Of a stretch of DNA of 64,000 nucleotides, positions 27,790 through 35,548 are shown piece by piece. The stretch lies in the NCBI GenBank assembly GCA_012103505.1, contig WLWP01000001.1:1240001-1304000 (forward strand), in the 5' to 3' direction. Every line of letters begins with the position of its first letter. Positions within the stretch are counted from its first letter, which is position 1. The notes under the pieces are model-generated. The model ran no database searches. It was not told the DNA's origin and was given only the letters and a program-made list of their open reading frames with translations. Source of the stretch: Pseudomonadales bacterium (GTDB lineage: Bacteria > Pseudomonadota > Gammaproteobacteria > Pseudomonadales > Azotimanducaceae). Position numbers and translations under genes: made by a program.

Positions 27790-28727
27790 TAGATGTTGAT
27801 GATCGTTTGCGTGATTTCGTCAGCGGTAGAGATAGTCCTCGAATTCGCCTGGAAATTTCGCTGCGCGATGATTAACTGCACTAGTTGCTCGGACAGCTCG
27901 ACGTTCGAATCTTCCAAAGCACCAGACGTGATGCTACCAAGCGACCCAGAACCCGGTGCTGCGACCACCGGTGGACCTGACTGACTTGTCTCTATCCAAG
28001 AGGTGTCACCAACCGCGCTCAACCCTTGAGTATTCGTAAAGTCGGCAACCGCTATCTGGCCAAGCGTTGAATTCTGTCCGTTCGTGAACCGCGCGACGAC
28101 AACACCCTCGTCGTCAATAGCGAGACCCGACAGCTTGCCAGTGGTATAGCCGTTTTGTTCTATCGCACCCAGTGCGAAGTCTCTGCCAAACTGGGTAGAG
28201 TCAGACAAGCGTAACTCAAAGTTTGAGCTTTCCGGGGGTTGCGGTATCGGTAATCCACCGCCACCAAGAACGTTTGTTGGTCCGACGGCACCATTCGGCG
28301 CGCCCTGAGAATCAAGCGGTGTCCAGTTACTAATTAGTATGGGATCGGTACCCGATAGATTTAGTGTACCGTCAGAATTGAATTGGACGCCAAAGTTAGC
28401 GCGCGTTGGTTCCAGGTTCTGAGGCGGTGGCAAGTTTGGATCAGGGTCACCAACATCTTCACCGTCGATCAAGGTGTAAACCGACCAACGATTCTCTTCT
28501 TCTCCTGCAACACCAGGCGTGAATCGTTCCTTCACGAAATATAGAGATAGTGCGTGCGGATTACCTAGGCTATCGAAGATAGTCATGGATGTAGCCGCAT
28601 TGTAGGTTTCTTGATTCGATGGATCGAAGGTGTTGAGCGCAAATTGGGTATAAGCGTTTTGGTCTAACACCCCAAATATGTTGGAGACTGCCGGAATCGC
28701 GTTCTCCATCGTTAAGCCTTCACTCAA
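27789..28727 (-). CDS. flgE: FlgE C-terminal part (hook protein), frameshifted
   Basis: This frame encodes the C-terminal third of the hook protein: TFDPSNQETYNAATSMTIFD, then SLGNPHALSLYFVKE, a central D2-like segment, and the C-terminal helix LSEQLVQLIIAQRNFQANSR with DEITQTIINI. There is no good independent start; the frame opens at TTG 28727, overlapping the stop of the N-terminal frame. Compared with relatives, the sequence should be continuous with that frame, so one base is probably missing near 28727. If translated alone, the fragment would lack the N-terminal D0 helix and could not assemble. Confidence 0.85.
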   Translation of the reverse strand: MSEGLTMENAIPAVSNIFGVLDQNAYTQFALNTFDPSNQETYNAATSMTIFDSLGNPHALSLYFVKERFTPGVAGEEENRWSVYTLIDGEDVGDPDPNLPPPQNLEPTRANFGVQFNSDGTLNLSGTDPILISNWTPLDSQGAPNGAVGPTNVLGGGGLPIPQPPESSNFELRLSDSTQFGRDFALGAIEQNGYTTGKLSGLAIDDEGVVVARFTNGQNSTLGQIAVADFTNTQGLSAVGDTSWIETSQSGPPVVAAPGSGSLGSITSGALEDSNVELSEQLVQLIIAQRNFQANSRTISTADEITQTIINI

Positions 28728-30595
28728 TGTCCGCCGACTGACACCACTGACGAACCAGAGGTATCAAGCGTAACCGCCAAACTCTGGCTGCCACGTACGT
28801 CCACTGTATCTGCAGGGTCACCAGTCGCTGAAAACACAAGGTCGTTACCGACCTGATCAACGATTACTAAGTTCCCATCTATGTCGATTTCAGCACTCAC
28901 TGTGCCGAGGCCAGGCAGGCCAAGGTTAATGCTATCAGCCAGTTCTTGTAGTGACGAACCAGCTACAGGTACGTTGTTTATTGCCAACGCAAGCGTTCCG
29001 CTCGTGTTGTTGTAAGTTGCATCGTTAATGACCGCTGTGGTCTCTGCGCTCGCGTTAACTTCAGGTATCGTTGCTGAAGCAAACTGTGTGGCGATCTCAG
29101 CTGCTGTTGAGCCTTCAGCGATGCTCACGTTAATACTTGATCCATCCGGATACACGACATCCACAGTCTGGGCTGAATAGCCATTAGAGGCGGCAGAAAC
29201 ACCTGGGACAGAAATCCCTGTCGAGAGATTCAAGACATTGGATAAGTCAGCCTGAGTCACGCCATTGTTACTTGCATCCAAATTGCCGATAGAAATCGTA
29301 GAGCTCTCACCTGCAACGCTCGCCACAAACTGGATTCGGGTATTGTCTGCTGGATCCAATGCAACTGTAACGCTTAAGCCCGAAGCAATAAGTTGATCTT
29401 CGATATCGCTGATCAACTCAGCCGAGTTGGTGATATTTGTATTCAGATTTACAGTGGCTGTACCGTTGTTACCACTCGATCCGGCAAGTGTGATATCGAA
29501 GGAAGCAGACGAGGCGCTACCTTGTACGCCAGCGGTGGCAGTACCACCGTAGGGATCTGGGTTAGTGTTCGAGGCACCTGCCCCACCCGCTTGACCCAAA
29601 GCCACGTCACCAAGGACCGCTTCAATATCGCCCTGCGTGACACCTGCACCTAATACAGAATTGTCGTTGGGGTCTATCGTGATTACGCTGTTCTCACCGG
29701 CGTTAACCGCAAAGAATTGTAAGCGACCAAGATTCGCTGGATCTTCCCGTACATCAATGCCAATCCCGGATCCTGAAAGGTCATCTCTGATGTCGTTGAT
29801 CAGATCCTGCAGCGTGGTGATGTTCGAGGTCAGATTAACGGTCACTGTCGTGTTTTCGGTTGGCACGCTCGAGCCCGCTAACTCGATTTCAAAGGAAGAA
29901 TTAGCCGCTCCGGAAAAATCAAAAGGCGCAAGCACTTGATTCGCGCTGATACTGGAAACTGTGTTCACACTAAAATCAAAAGGCGTTGGTGCTGCACTAG
30001 TTTCTAGTTCGGTCGACGTTGGATTGGGTAGACCAAGTTGCGCCAAACCAATCGAAGATCCGTTGGTCGACAACGAATTGCCAATTTCCGAAAGGACCTG
30101 AGCGCGCGCATCCAGATTCACGTTCGCTTCGACTAGTGAGGTCTGCAGAGGTGGTAGGTTAACCGTGTTTATCTGCAAGTCGCCGAGAATGCCGCTAAGT
30201 GTGCCTGCGTTATTCGCAGTGAAACCCTGTACTCGTGAGCCGCTGCTATTCGTTATAAAGCCCTCGTTATCAACAGCGAACGCGCCTGCTCTCGTGTAAG
30301 TACGAGCACCGCCATCACTCAAGACGAAAAAACCATTACCATCAATGGCAAGGTCTAAGCTCGAATTCGTAAACGAGATGGTGCCTTGATCAAATCGTTG
30401 GGCAACGTTGGCAAGCTTCACACCAGCCCCAATCTGATTAGACCCCGTACCGAGCAAACTGGAGGCATAGATGTCTGCGAACTCCGCCCTACTCGCTTTG
30501 AACCCCGTGGTACTGGCGTTGGCTATGTTGTTACCCGTAATTCTTAGATCACTGGAAGCCGCGCTCATACCACTTAGTGCTGTGTTAAATGACAT
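28724..30595 (-). CDS. flgE: FlgE N-terminal part (hook protein), ends by frameshift
   Basis: Residues 1-140 are the conserved N-terminal hook region (SFNTALSGMSAASSDLRITG, then NNIANASTTGFKASRAEFAD). From about 220 to 475 there are two tandem related units, each with a FEIELAG or FDITLAG strand, a TVTVNLTSNITTLQDLINDI-type helix and GVTQGDIEAVL or GVTQADLSNVL. A further INNVPVAGSSLQELADSINL unit follows. The frame stops at a TGA (28724) after 623 residues, just before the frame with the C-terminal third. Joined, FlgE would have about 935 residues, twice the usual 400-480. Confidence 0.87.
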   Translation of the reverse strand: MSFNTALSGMSAASSDLRITGNNIANASTTGFKASRAEFADIYASSLLGTGSNQIGAGVKLANVAQRFDQGTISFTNSSLDLAIDGNGFFVLSDGGARTYTRAGAFAVDNEGFITNSSGSRVQGFTANNAGTLSGILGDLQINTVNLPPLQTSLVEANVNLDARAQVLSEIGNSLSTNGSSIGLAQLGLPNPTSTELETSAAPTPFDFSVNTVSSISANQVLAPFDFSGAANSSFEIELAGSSVPTENTTVTVNLTSNITTLQDLINDIRDDLSGSGIGIDVREDPANLGRLQFFAVNAGENSVITIDPNDNSVLGAGVTQGDIEAVLGDVALGQAGGAGASNTNPDPYGGTATAGVQGSASSASFDITLAGSSGNNGTATVNLNTNITNSAELISDIEDQLIASGLSVTVALDPADNTRIQFVASVAGESSTISIGNLDASNNGVTQADLSNVLNLSTGISVPGVSAASNGYSAQTVDVVYPDGSSINVSIAEGSTAAEIATQFASATIPEVNASAETTAVINDATYNNTSGTLALAINNVPVAGSSLQELADSINLGLPGLGTVSAEIDIDGNLVIVDQVGNDLVFSATGDPADTVDVRGSQSLAVTLDTSGSSVVSVGGH

Positions 30596-30645
30596 TTAGG
30601 TGTTCTCCTTCTACCTTAGATGCAATAGCGGAAGATCCGCTCTAA

Positions 30646-31311
30646 CTACTGAATTTCTTTGATTTGATCGGCCGGGACAGAGCCCCCGCCAGCTAGATTC
30701 GCGATTAGCCCACTCTCTTGGATAGAGACGCTAACGATTCGGTCTGGCAAATTAATGTTGAATGCGCTCTGCACGCCCTCTACATCACCACGGGCAACGA
30801 CCGTGAAGTAGTCGGGCTCCACAGGTTCGCCATTTGGACCTAAGCCATCCCAATTGAAACGCAAAGTGCCTGGCCGATGGCTACCAAGCTCCTCGCTATG
30901 GACTACTTGACCCTGACTGTTCAGCACCTCTAAACCTAGGTCTGCGACCTCAGCATCGATCTCAATCGCGCCGCCTATACCACCCTGAGTGTTTAGAGCC
31001 GTTTGGCTGGTCGGGACGAGTACGTTCTTGCCGACCAAACCAGCCGCATCCATTGTCATACTCGATCGTAGTGACGTGACGAGCCCATCCATAGACTCAT
31101 TCAGGTTTTGGATACCCTCCACACTTGAAAACTGGGCAAGCTGAGCGATAAACGCTTCATTCTTGGCCGGTTCCAATGGGTCTTGGTTGGAAATTTGCGC
31201 AATCATCAATTGTAGGAATGCGGTTTTGCCGAGCTCTTCCTCGCCCGATCGATCCCCGACCGGCGCTTGGCGAAACTCTTCAACACTCCGTATCCCGTTT
31301 AGGTCAAGCAT
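30646..31311 (-). CDS. flgD: Hook-capping scaffold protein FlgD
   Basis: FlgD caps the growing hook and is later replaced by FlgK. The 221-residue protein contains the conserved N-terminal motif LGKTAFLQLMIAQISNQDPL with EPAKNEAFIAQLAQFSSVEG, and the C-terminal FlgD Ig/Tudor-like region (GTLRFNWDGLGPNGEPVEPD). Length and placement between flgC and flgE are standard. Confidence 0.94.
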   Translation of the reverse strand: MLDLNGIRSVEEFRQAPVGDRSGEEELGKTAFLQLMIAQISNQDPLEPAKNEAFIAQLAQFSSVEGIQNLNESMDGLVTSLRSSMTMDAAGLVGKNVLVPTSQTALNTQGGIGGAIEIDAEVADLGLEVLNSQGQVVHSEELGSHRPGTLRFNWDGLGPNGEPVEPDYFTVVARGDVEGVQSAFNINLPDRIVSVSIQESGLIANLAGGGSVPADQIKEIQ

Positions 31312-31320
31312 GAGCTCTCC

Positions 31321-31752
31321 TTACTGTCCTAGTGTCAACACGCGCTCGGCGAGCGTCTTCGCGGTGTTCATGACTTCTACATTGACCTGAAAAGATCGGC
31401 TCGCAGAGATCATGTTGGCCATTTCTTCCACAACGCTCACGTTCGGATAGGTCACATAGCCTTCATCGTTTGCGTAAGGGTGATCTGGTTCGAAGCGAAG
31501 GCTGAATGGTTTTTGGCTCTCAACGATTGCTGGAACCTGAACGCCGCTCGTCGCGGCTTCTGAATTTGTAGACCTTTTACCAAGCGCCTCTTGTAGAGTC
31601 GCCTGGAATACCGGATACCGTGCTCGGTACGTCTCTTCTGGATTCGGCGCCACACTCTCAGCATTCGCGATGTTACTGGCGATTGCATTGAGCCTGACAG
31701 TTTGGGCTGCCATGCCAGATCCGGACTGATCAAATATATTTAGTAAACTCAA
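31321..31752 (-). CDS. flgC: Flagellar proximal rod protein FlgC
   Basis: Proximal rod subunit of 143 residues, starting SLLNIFDQSGSGMAAQTVRL with the rod signature NAIASNIANAESVAPNPEET. It ends MANMISASRSFQVNVEVMNT, the usual C-terminal helix. It follows flgB by about 37 bases and precedes flgD by 9. Confidence 0.94.
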   Translation of the reverse strand: MSLLNIFDQSGSGMAAQTVRLNAIASNIANAESVAPNPEETYRARYPVFQATLQEALGKRSTNSEAATSGVQVPAIVESQKPFSLRFEPDHPYANDEGYVTYPNVSVVEEMANMISASRSFQVNVEVMNTAKTLAERVLTLGQ

Positions 31753-31789
31753 AATAATTCCTTTAATCAGTTACTTATGTAACTTTTAT

Positions 31790-32218
31790 CTATTCACCTT
31801 TAATTGCAGACATAAGGCCTGTTATACGGCCATTCAGCAGTCTCAAAGCGGTTAAGAATTGAGTACTGTTTTCAGCAAACGCCGCCTGCTCAAGCTGCGT
31901 ATCCACGCTATTGCCGTCTAGTGAGGCCATTAGCGGATTGCGGTATTGCAGATCAGTCGAGGATCCGCCCGCGCCAATCGCCAAGTGATTCGCATTGGTT
32001 CTCTTGACACTCCCTTGGCTAGACTCCTCGGCCTGTATTTGCCTTTGTTGCAAGACCTGATGAAAATCGAAGTCTCGTGCCTTAAAACCGGGGGTGTCCG
32101 CATTCGCGATGTTGTTTGCCAATACACTTGTACGCTCGGCTCTTAAGCTGAGCGCGTGAGGCATCGCGCCCAGTGCGTTGTCGATAGAGATATTCATGGC
32201 TTGTTGTCTATTACTCAT
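31790..32218 (-). CDS. flgB: Flagellar proximal rod protein FlgB
   Basis: First gene of the flgB-L run. The product shows NISIDNALGAMPHALSLRAE, then ERTSVLANNIANADTPGFKA, and the C-terminal AENSTQFLTALRLLNGRITG helix. The start is either ATG 32218 (142 residues) or ATG 32197, which would begin MNISIDNAL as in many FlgB proteins; neither has a strong Shine-Dalgarno sequence. A sigma-54 promoter lies about 61 bases upstream of 32218. Confidence 0.93.
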   Translation of the reverse strand: MSNRQQAMNISIDNALGAMPHALSLRAERTSVLANNIANADTPGFKARDFDFHQVLQQRQIQAEESSQGSVKRTNANHLAIGAGGSSTDLQYRNPLMASLDGNSVDTQLEQAAFAENSTQFLTALRLLNGRITGLMSAIKGE

Positions 32219-32278
32219 CCGTCATCGGTTTTTCGACGCTTGTCAGTGGTGCATACAACACGACCAACACCAACTCTA

Positions 32279-32294
32279 AGCAAAGGTTGTGCCA
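32279..32294 (-). promoter_or_regulatory. Sigma-54 promoter of the flgB operon
   Basis: On the minus strand TGGCAC, five bases, TTGCT is an essentially perfect match to the sigma-54 consensus (TGGCAC-N5-TTGCW). The predicted start point is about 50 bases before flgB. The activator would be the FleR-like or FleQ protein encoded in this window. Confidence 0.88.
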
Positions 32295-32392
32295 ATTCCG
32301 ATTAAACCGATTGAAAAGACTTCAGAGACGCGGCAGGAGTGCGGCGGCGATCTACGCTGCAGTGAGGATTGAACGTAGTGAAACGGCGGTCC

Positions 32393-32410
32393 TTGCCGCT
32401 TTTGCGGCAA
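32393..32410. other. Hairpin in the flgB-flgA divergent region
   Basis: A perfect seven-base stem, TTGCCGC and GCGGCAA, with loop TTTT, in the 283-base region between the divergent flgB and flgA genes. A further TTGCCGCC copy follows, so alternative pairings are possible. There is no T-run. The rest of the region contains the flgB sigma-54 promoter and a short motif (32362-32379) that recurs near 41888; I see no clear promoter for flgA. Confidence 0.45.
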
Positions 32411-32501
32411 TATCTTGCCGCCGACGGGCCGATCCTTCTTAAACTTACAGTTCTTTTACCCCACACCGTTTAAATCAGGAGATTTGTACTAGATTTACCC
32501 C

Positions 32502-33326
32502 ATGAACCACCAACCGGCCCACCAGACAGCCCTCATCCCTATTCGGAAACTACCCCAGAGGCCTGTTCTGGAATCAGTCGATGCAATCGAGCTAACACTA
32601 GTCGCTTTCTTACGCATCACGGTTGCTGCGCTAATGGCCATTTGGACTGTCGCTCCCACCCATGCCGCACCAAGTCAAACAGAGACGGATTCAAACGATG
32701 CGCTTGTGCCTGCTCTCATCGAGATAACAACCAAGCTCGCCACTCAGCGATACCCAGACGCTCAAATAGAGGCAACGGCCCTGCCGCTACCGCCCATGCT
32801 CGCACAAGGTAAGACGTGTGATGAATACACTTTAAGCGTGCCTGACAATTGGCACCCTAGCCGTATACCAGTGCGGGTTCGATGTCAGGGAACCCACCCT
32901 TGGTCATTTTTCACAGGCGTGAAGCTCTCTATATCTATTGAAGCCGCCACAACCAATCATCTTCTCGCTCGCGGTGCGACAATTGGCAAACAAGACGTCA
33001 GCTTGAAGTGGATTACGCTTACCCACCACAACCAAGATTTGCTCCACGATCTAGAGGCAATCGTCGGCCAGAAGGCCTATCGCACGTTAAGGCCGGGCAA
33101 AGCCATGACGAGCAGAGACCTCGTCCAGCCTTATGCCGTCAGTAAGGGGGAGCGGGTCACCATTCAAGCAAGAATTGGGTCCGCGCAGATAACCACAACC
33201 GGTACAGCGTTAAGTAATGGACATATTGGCGACCAAATTAGTGTCCGCAACGAAACCTCGGCCCGTGTCATAAAGCCCTGGATTTCCGCGAAAGGTACAG
33301 TCACGACTCGACCGATCGAGACGTAG
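32502..33326 (+). CDS. flgA: P-ring assembly chaperone FlgA
   Basis: Periplasmic chaperone for FlgI. The 274-residue product has an unusually long N-terminal region before the signal-like hydrophobic segment (ITVAALMAIWTVAPTHAAPS, about residues 40-58), and a C-terminal SAF/FlgA domain (RTLRPGKAMTSRDLVQPYAV, then GERVTIQARIGSAQITTTGT). The true start may lie further in, but no better-placed start codon with a Shine-Dalgarno sequence is obvious. It is transcribed away from flgB, towards flgM. Its client FlgI is disrupted in this sequence. Confidence 0.9.
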   Translation: MNHQPAHQTALIPIRKLPQRPVLESVDAIELTLVAFLRITVAALMAIWTVAPTHAAPSQTETDSNDALVPALIEITTKLATQRYPDAQIEATALPLPPMLAQGKTCDEYTLSVPDNWHPSRIPVRVRCQGTHPWSFFTGVKLSISIEAATTNHLLARGATIGKQDVSLKWITLTHHNQDLLHDLEAIVGQKAYRTLRPGKAMTSRDLVQPYAVSKGERVTIQARIGSAQITTTGTALSNGHIGDQISVRNETSARVIKPWISAKGTVTTRPIET

Positions 33327-33350
33327 TTCAAACAAATTCGAAATTTCTAC

Positions 33351-33377
33351 TAAAGTTATTCAGTAGGAAGTCGATAC
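33351..33377 (+). promoter_or_regulatory. FliA (sigma-28) promoter of flgM
   Basis: TAAAGTTA, 11 bases, GTCGATAC fits the sigma-28 consensus with exact spacing. It lies 38 bases before the flgM ATG, in the 89-base gap after flgA. FlgM under FliA control is the usual feedback loop. Confidence 0.85.
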
Positions 33378-33415
33378 CGAACCTAGATAGAAGTAATTGT
33401 AACGACGGCAGAGCG

Positions 33416-33718
33416 ATGGCAAGCGAAATAAACAATGTAAATATAGCGAAGTATGGCACCCCGAAAGGTGGTCCTACTTCTGAGTCTTCTTCGCATAATG
33501 CGGTACCTGATGAGGTGCGTAGCAAGGATGATCGAGTTGAGATCAGCAAGGATGCTAAAACGGTCGAGCGCGTTAGCGTTTCGATCAGCGAATCATCCGC
33601 CTTTGATGAAAAGAAAGTTGCCGATATAACTCAGGCGATTCGAGAAGGACGTTATCCCCTCGATACACAACGGATCGCAGAAAAGTTCATGGAACTTGAG
33701 TCACAACTCAATCCATAG
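33416..33718 (+). CDS. flgM: Anti-sigma-28 factor FlgM
   Basis: FlgM binds and inhibits FliA until it is exported through the completed hook-basal body. The 100-residue protein has a disordered N-terminus and the conserved C-terminal FliA-binding part (DRVEISKDAKTVERVSVSIS and KVADITQAIREGRYPLDTQR, then IAEKFMELE). It is preceded by a FliA promoter and followed by flgN. In this genome it is also a possible partner of the HsbA-like STAS protein. Confidence 0.92.
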   Translation: MASEINNVNIAKYGTPKGGPTSESSSHNAVPDEVRSKDDRVEISKDAKTVERVSVSISESSAFDEKKVADITQAIREGRYPLDTQRIAEKFMELESQLNP

Positions 33719-33740
33719 AGTGCTGAAAAGAACCTTAGAA

Positions 33741-34172
33741 ATGTCCCATCCCCTAAAAATTCTGGCTCGTTTCAAACTGCATATCGAAGCGATGGACGAG
33801 ACGCTTAGCCAGGAACGTCGTGCCCTTGAGACACGTGACGTTGAAGTCCTAACAGACTGTTCGAACGAAAAGCTGCGGCTTTGCCAAGCACTAGCAGCAC
33901 CTGAGTTTAGCGAGTCCTTAGCCACATCAATCCAAGAACTAGAGGATGATGAGAGGACTGAGTGTGAACTGCAGCACACAAACTTATTGGCACAGCTCAC
34001 TCAGATACGGGACTCAAACCTAGTTAACGGAAAAATTCTCAACAGATCCCAGAATTCCGTCCGAGAGATATTACACCTTCTGAGCGGACGATCCCTCGAT
34101 GGACTTTATGGCGAATCAGGTCAACCTAATAGCGATACCGAAGCGGGCGGCGAGTCCATCGCGCGTGTATAG
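33741..34172 (+). CDS. flgN: FlgK/FlgL export chaperone FlgN
   Basis: A helical protein of 143 residues (ILARFKLHIEAMDETLSQER and ALETRDVEVLTDCSNEKLRL) with a C-terminal Asn-rich stretch typical of FlgN (NSVREILHLLSGRSLDGLYG). The ATG at 33741 is the likely start; a longer frame from a TTG inside flgM is less likely. It follows flgM by 22 bases, the standard pairing. Confidence 0.87.
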   Translation: MSHPLKILARFKLHIEAMDETLSQERRALETRDVEVLTDCSNEKLRLCQALAAPEFSESLATSIQELEDDERTECELQHTNLLAQLTQIRDSNLVNGKILNRSQNSVREILHLLSGRSLDGLYGESGQPNSDTEAGGESIARV

Positions 34173-34196
34173 CATCTCCCACACAGGGGGTTGGTT

Positions 34197-34955
34197 GTGA
34201 AAATTAGAAGTCCTCTGCCAGCCCCAGCGCTGCAAAAAGATCAGCCAAAAAAACAGCCCAGAGATCGACGGCGCGAAAGTCGATACTTAAACACCAAAGT
34301 CGAAATCGTTGAGCGTTTCAAACAATTTAGAAACCAACGATTAACGTTAACGCTCCAAGTTGAAGGCTCCAACCTCGAGCTCAGCTGCCAAGTTTTAGAT
34401 GTGCTCGACAACGCAATTTACCTTGAGAATATCCTGCCACGTGAAGCGCTCGTGGACTTTCGCAAGAAGCCTCGGTTTACCTTATCAATTAGGGACGAAG
34501 GTAATTATGCATTCGTAGAAGGTTTAACTGTCACAGCGTTGCACGAAGAGCGTGGCTTGCCGTACTTTGAAATCCCAATTCCCAAACAAATGCTTTACCA
34601 GCAGCGTCGCAAGGCAACTCGATACTCAATCCCGCTTCGTGTCGCAAGTCGCGGAGCGCAAATCACATTTTTTCGACATATGGATATGGTTGGAGAAATT
34701 ATCGACATTTCCATTGGTGGATGTAGAGCGAATTTTACTGGTCCGCTGCTGGAACCAATCGCAGTCGACGAGGTGGTTGATAACTGCGCTATCGCCTTAC
34801 CTCCTTTCCTCGAGATACATAGCCGGGGTGTTGTGCGTCACTGTCATAAAAATAAACAAGGTGTTACTACTTGCGGTATCGAATTGACAGATATGCACGT
34901 CACTGACCGCAGGCGCCTCGAACAGTTTATTCAAACCCTCGCAAAGCAAACCTAG
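34197..34955 (+). CDS. ycgR: YcgR-like PilZ-domain flagellar brake protein
   Basis: A c-di-GMP effector that slows the motor. The N-terminal YcgR domain (about residues 25-130) is followed by a PilZ domain with the RxxxR element (RRKATRYSIP) and the DxSxxG element (IDISIGGCR). A GTG start at 34197 is six bases after AGGGGG, a good Shine-Dalgarno sequence. It follows flgN by 24 bases, so it is probably co-expressed with flgMN from the FliA promoter. The stop codon shares the bases CTAG with the stop of the convergent gene. Confidence 0.88.
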   Translation: MKIRSPLPAPALQKDQPKKQPRDRRRESRYLNTKVEIVERFKQFRNQRLTLTLQVEGSNLELSCQVLDVLDNAIYLENILPREALVDFRKKPRFTLSIRDEGNYAFVEGLTVTALHEERGLPYFEIPIPKQMLYQQRRKATRYSIPLRVASRGAQITFFRHMDMVGEIIDISIGGCRANFTGPLLEPIAVDEVVDNCAIALPPFLEIHSRGVVRHCHKNKQGVTTCGIELTDMHVTDRRRLEQFIQTLAKQT

Positions 34956-35548
34956 CTCACTGCCTTGAATCTATGCCAGTCGTCTGGTGTGTCAACGTCC
35001 CATATTCTGTCCAGGAGTTGCACAGACAAGTCTCGAGTCGCTGCGTTTCTCAGGGTCTCAGCTAGTACCTCAGGTGTGCTCCAAGCTATGTTTTCGAATA
35101 ACTCTAGATGCGGCTCACGCAGAGCAACGAGTCCGTAGCCACCATCTTCGGTAGGTCCAAGCACGATCGCATGATCGTTCAACCCGTCAAACGCTTGCTC
35201 GACATAGCTCGCTGTAATCCCTGGACAATCACCGCCAATCAAACAAACGCGCGCCGCGCCTCTGTTGAACTCATCGACAAAAGTGAAGTGCATGCGTTGG
35301 CCTAGATCATCACCCCGCTGGACTTCTACTCTAGCTTTCAACAAGTCAGTCCACACCTTGACGAGAGGTGATGGGCTGGTTATCCAGAGCGAACAATCCG
35401 CAGCGGTGCTCGATAAACGGGCTATCTGACTTTCGACAAGCTCAACGTGTGCATCACAGGCTCCGGCTTCCCCGAGGAGCGGTATGAGACGTGTTTTACA
35501 CTCACCAACAGACGGAGTTCGTGTGAAGAGGCAGAGTACGTCTGTCAC
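34952..35548 (-). CDS. DUF2064 / TIGR04282-type glycosyltransferase-like protein
   Basis: A 198-residue protein of the nucleotidyl/glycosyltransferase-fold family often annotated TIGR04282. It begins VLCLFTRTPSVGECKTRLIP, a P-loop-like GxxKTRL nucleotide-binding start, and has GGDCPGITASYVEQAFDGL and LGPTEDGGYGLVAL, the family signatures. It overlaps the next upstream gene, a TIGR04283-type glycosyltransferase, by four bases; the two are a common pair. Databases link the pair to arsenosugar synthesis, but there is no arsenic gene nearby, so the product is unknown. Confidence 0.8.
   Translation of the reverse strand: MTDVLCLFTRTPSVGECKTRLIPLLGEAGACDAHVELVESQIARLSSTAADCSLWITSPSPLVKVWTDLLKARVEVQRGDDLGQRMHFTFVDEFNRGAARVCLIGGDCPGITASYVEQAFDGLNDHAIVLGPTEDGGYGLVALREPHLELFENIAWSTPEVLAETLRNAATRDLSVQLLDRIWDVDTPDDWHRFKAVS

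Noticed and set aside
28715-28735. Programmed -1 frameshift in flgE
   Set aside because: No slippery heptamer or clear downstream pseudoknot; hook proteins are not known to use frameshifting, so an indel is the simpler reading.
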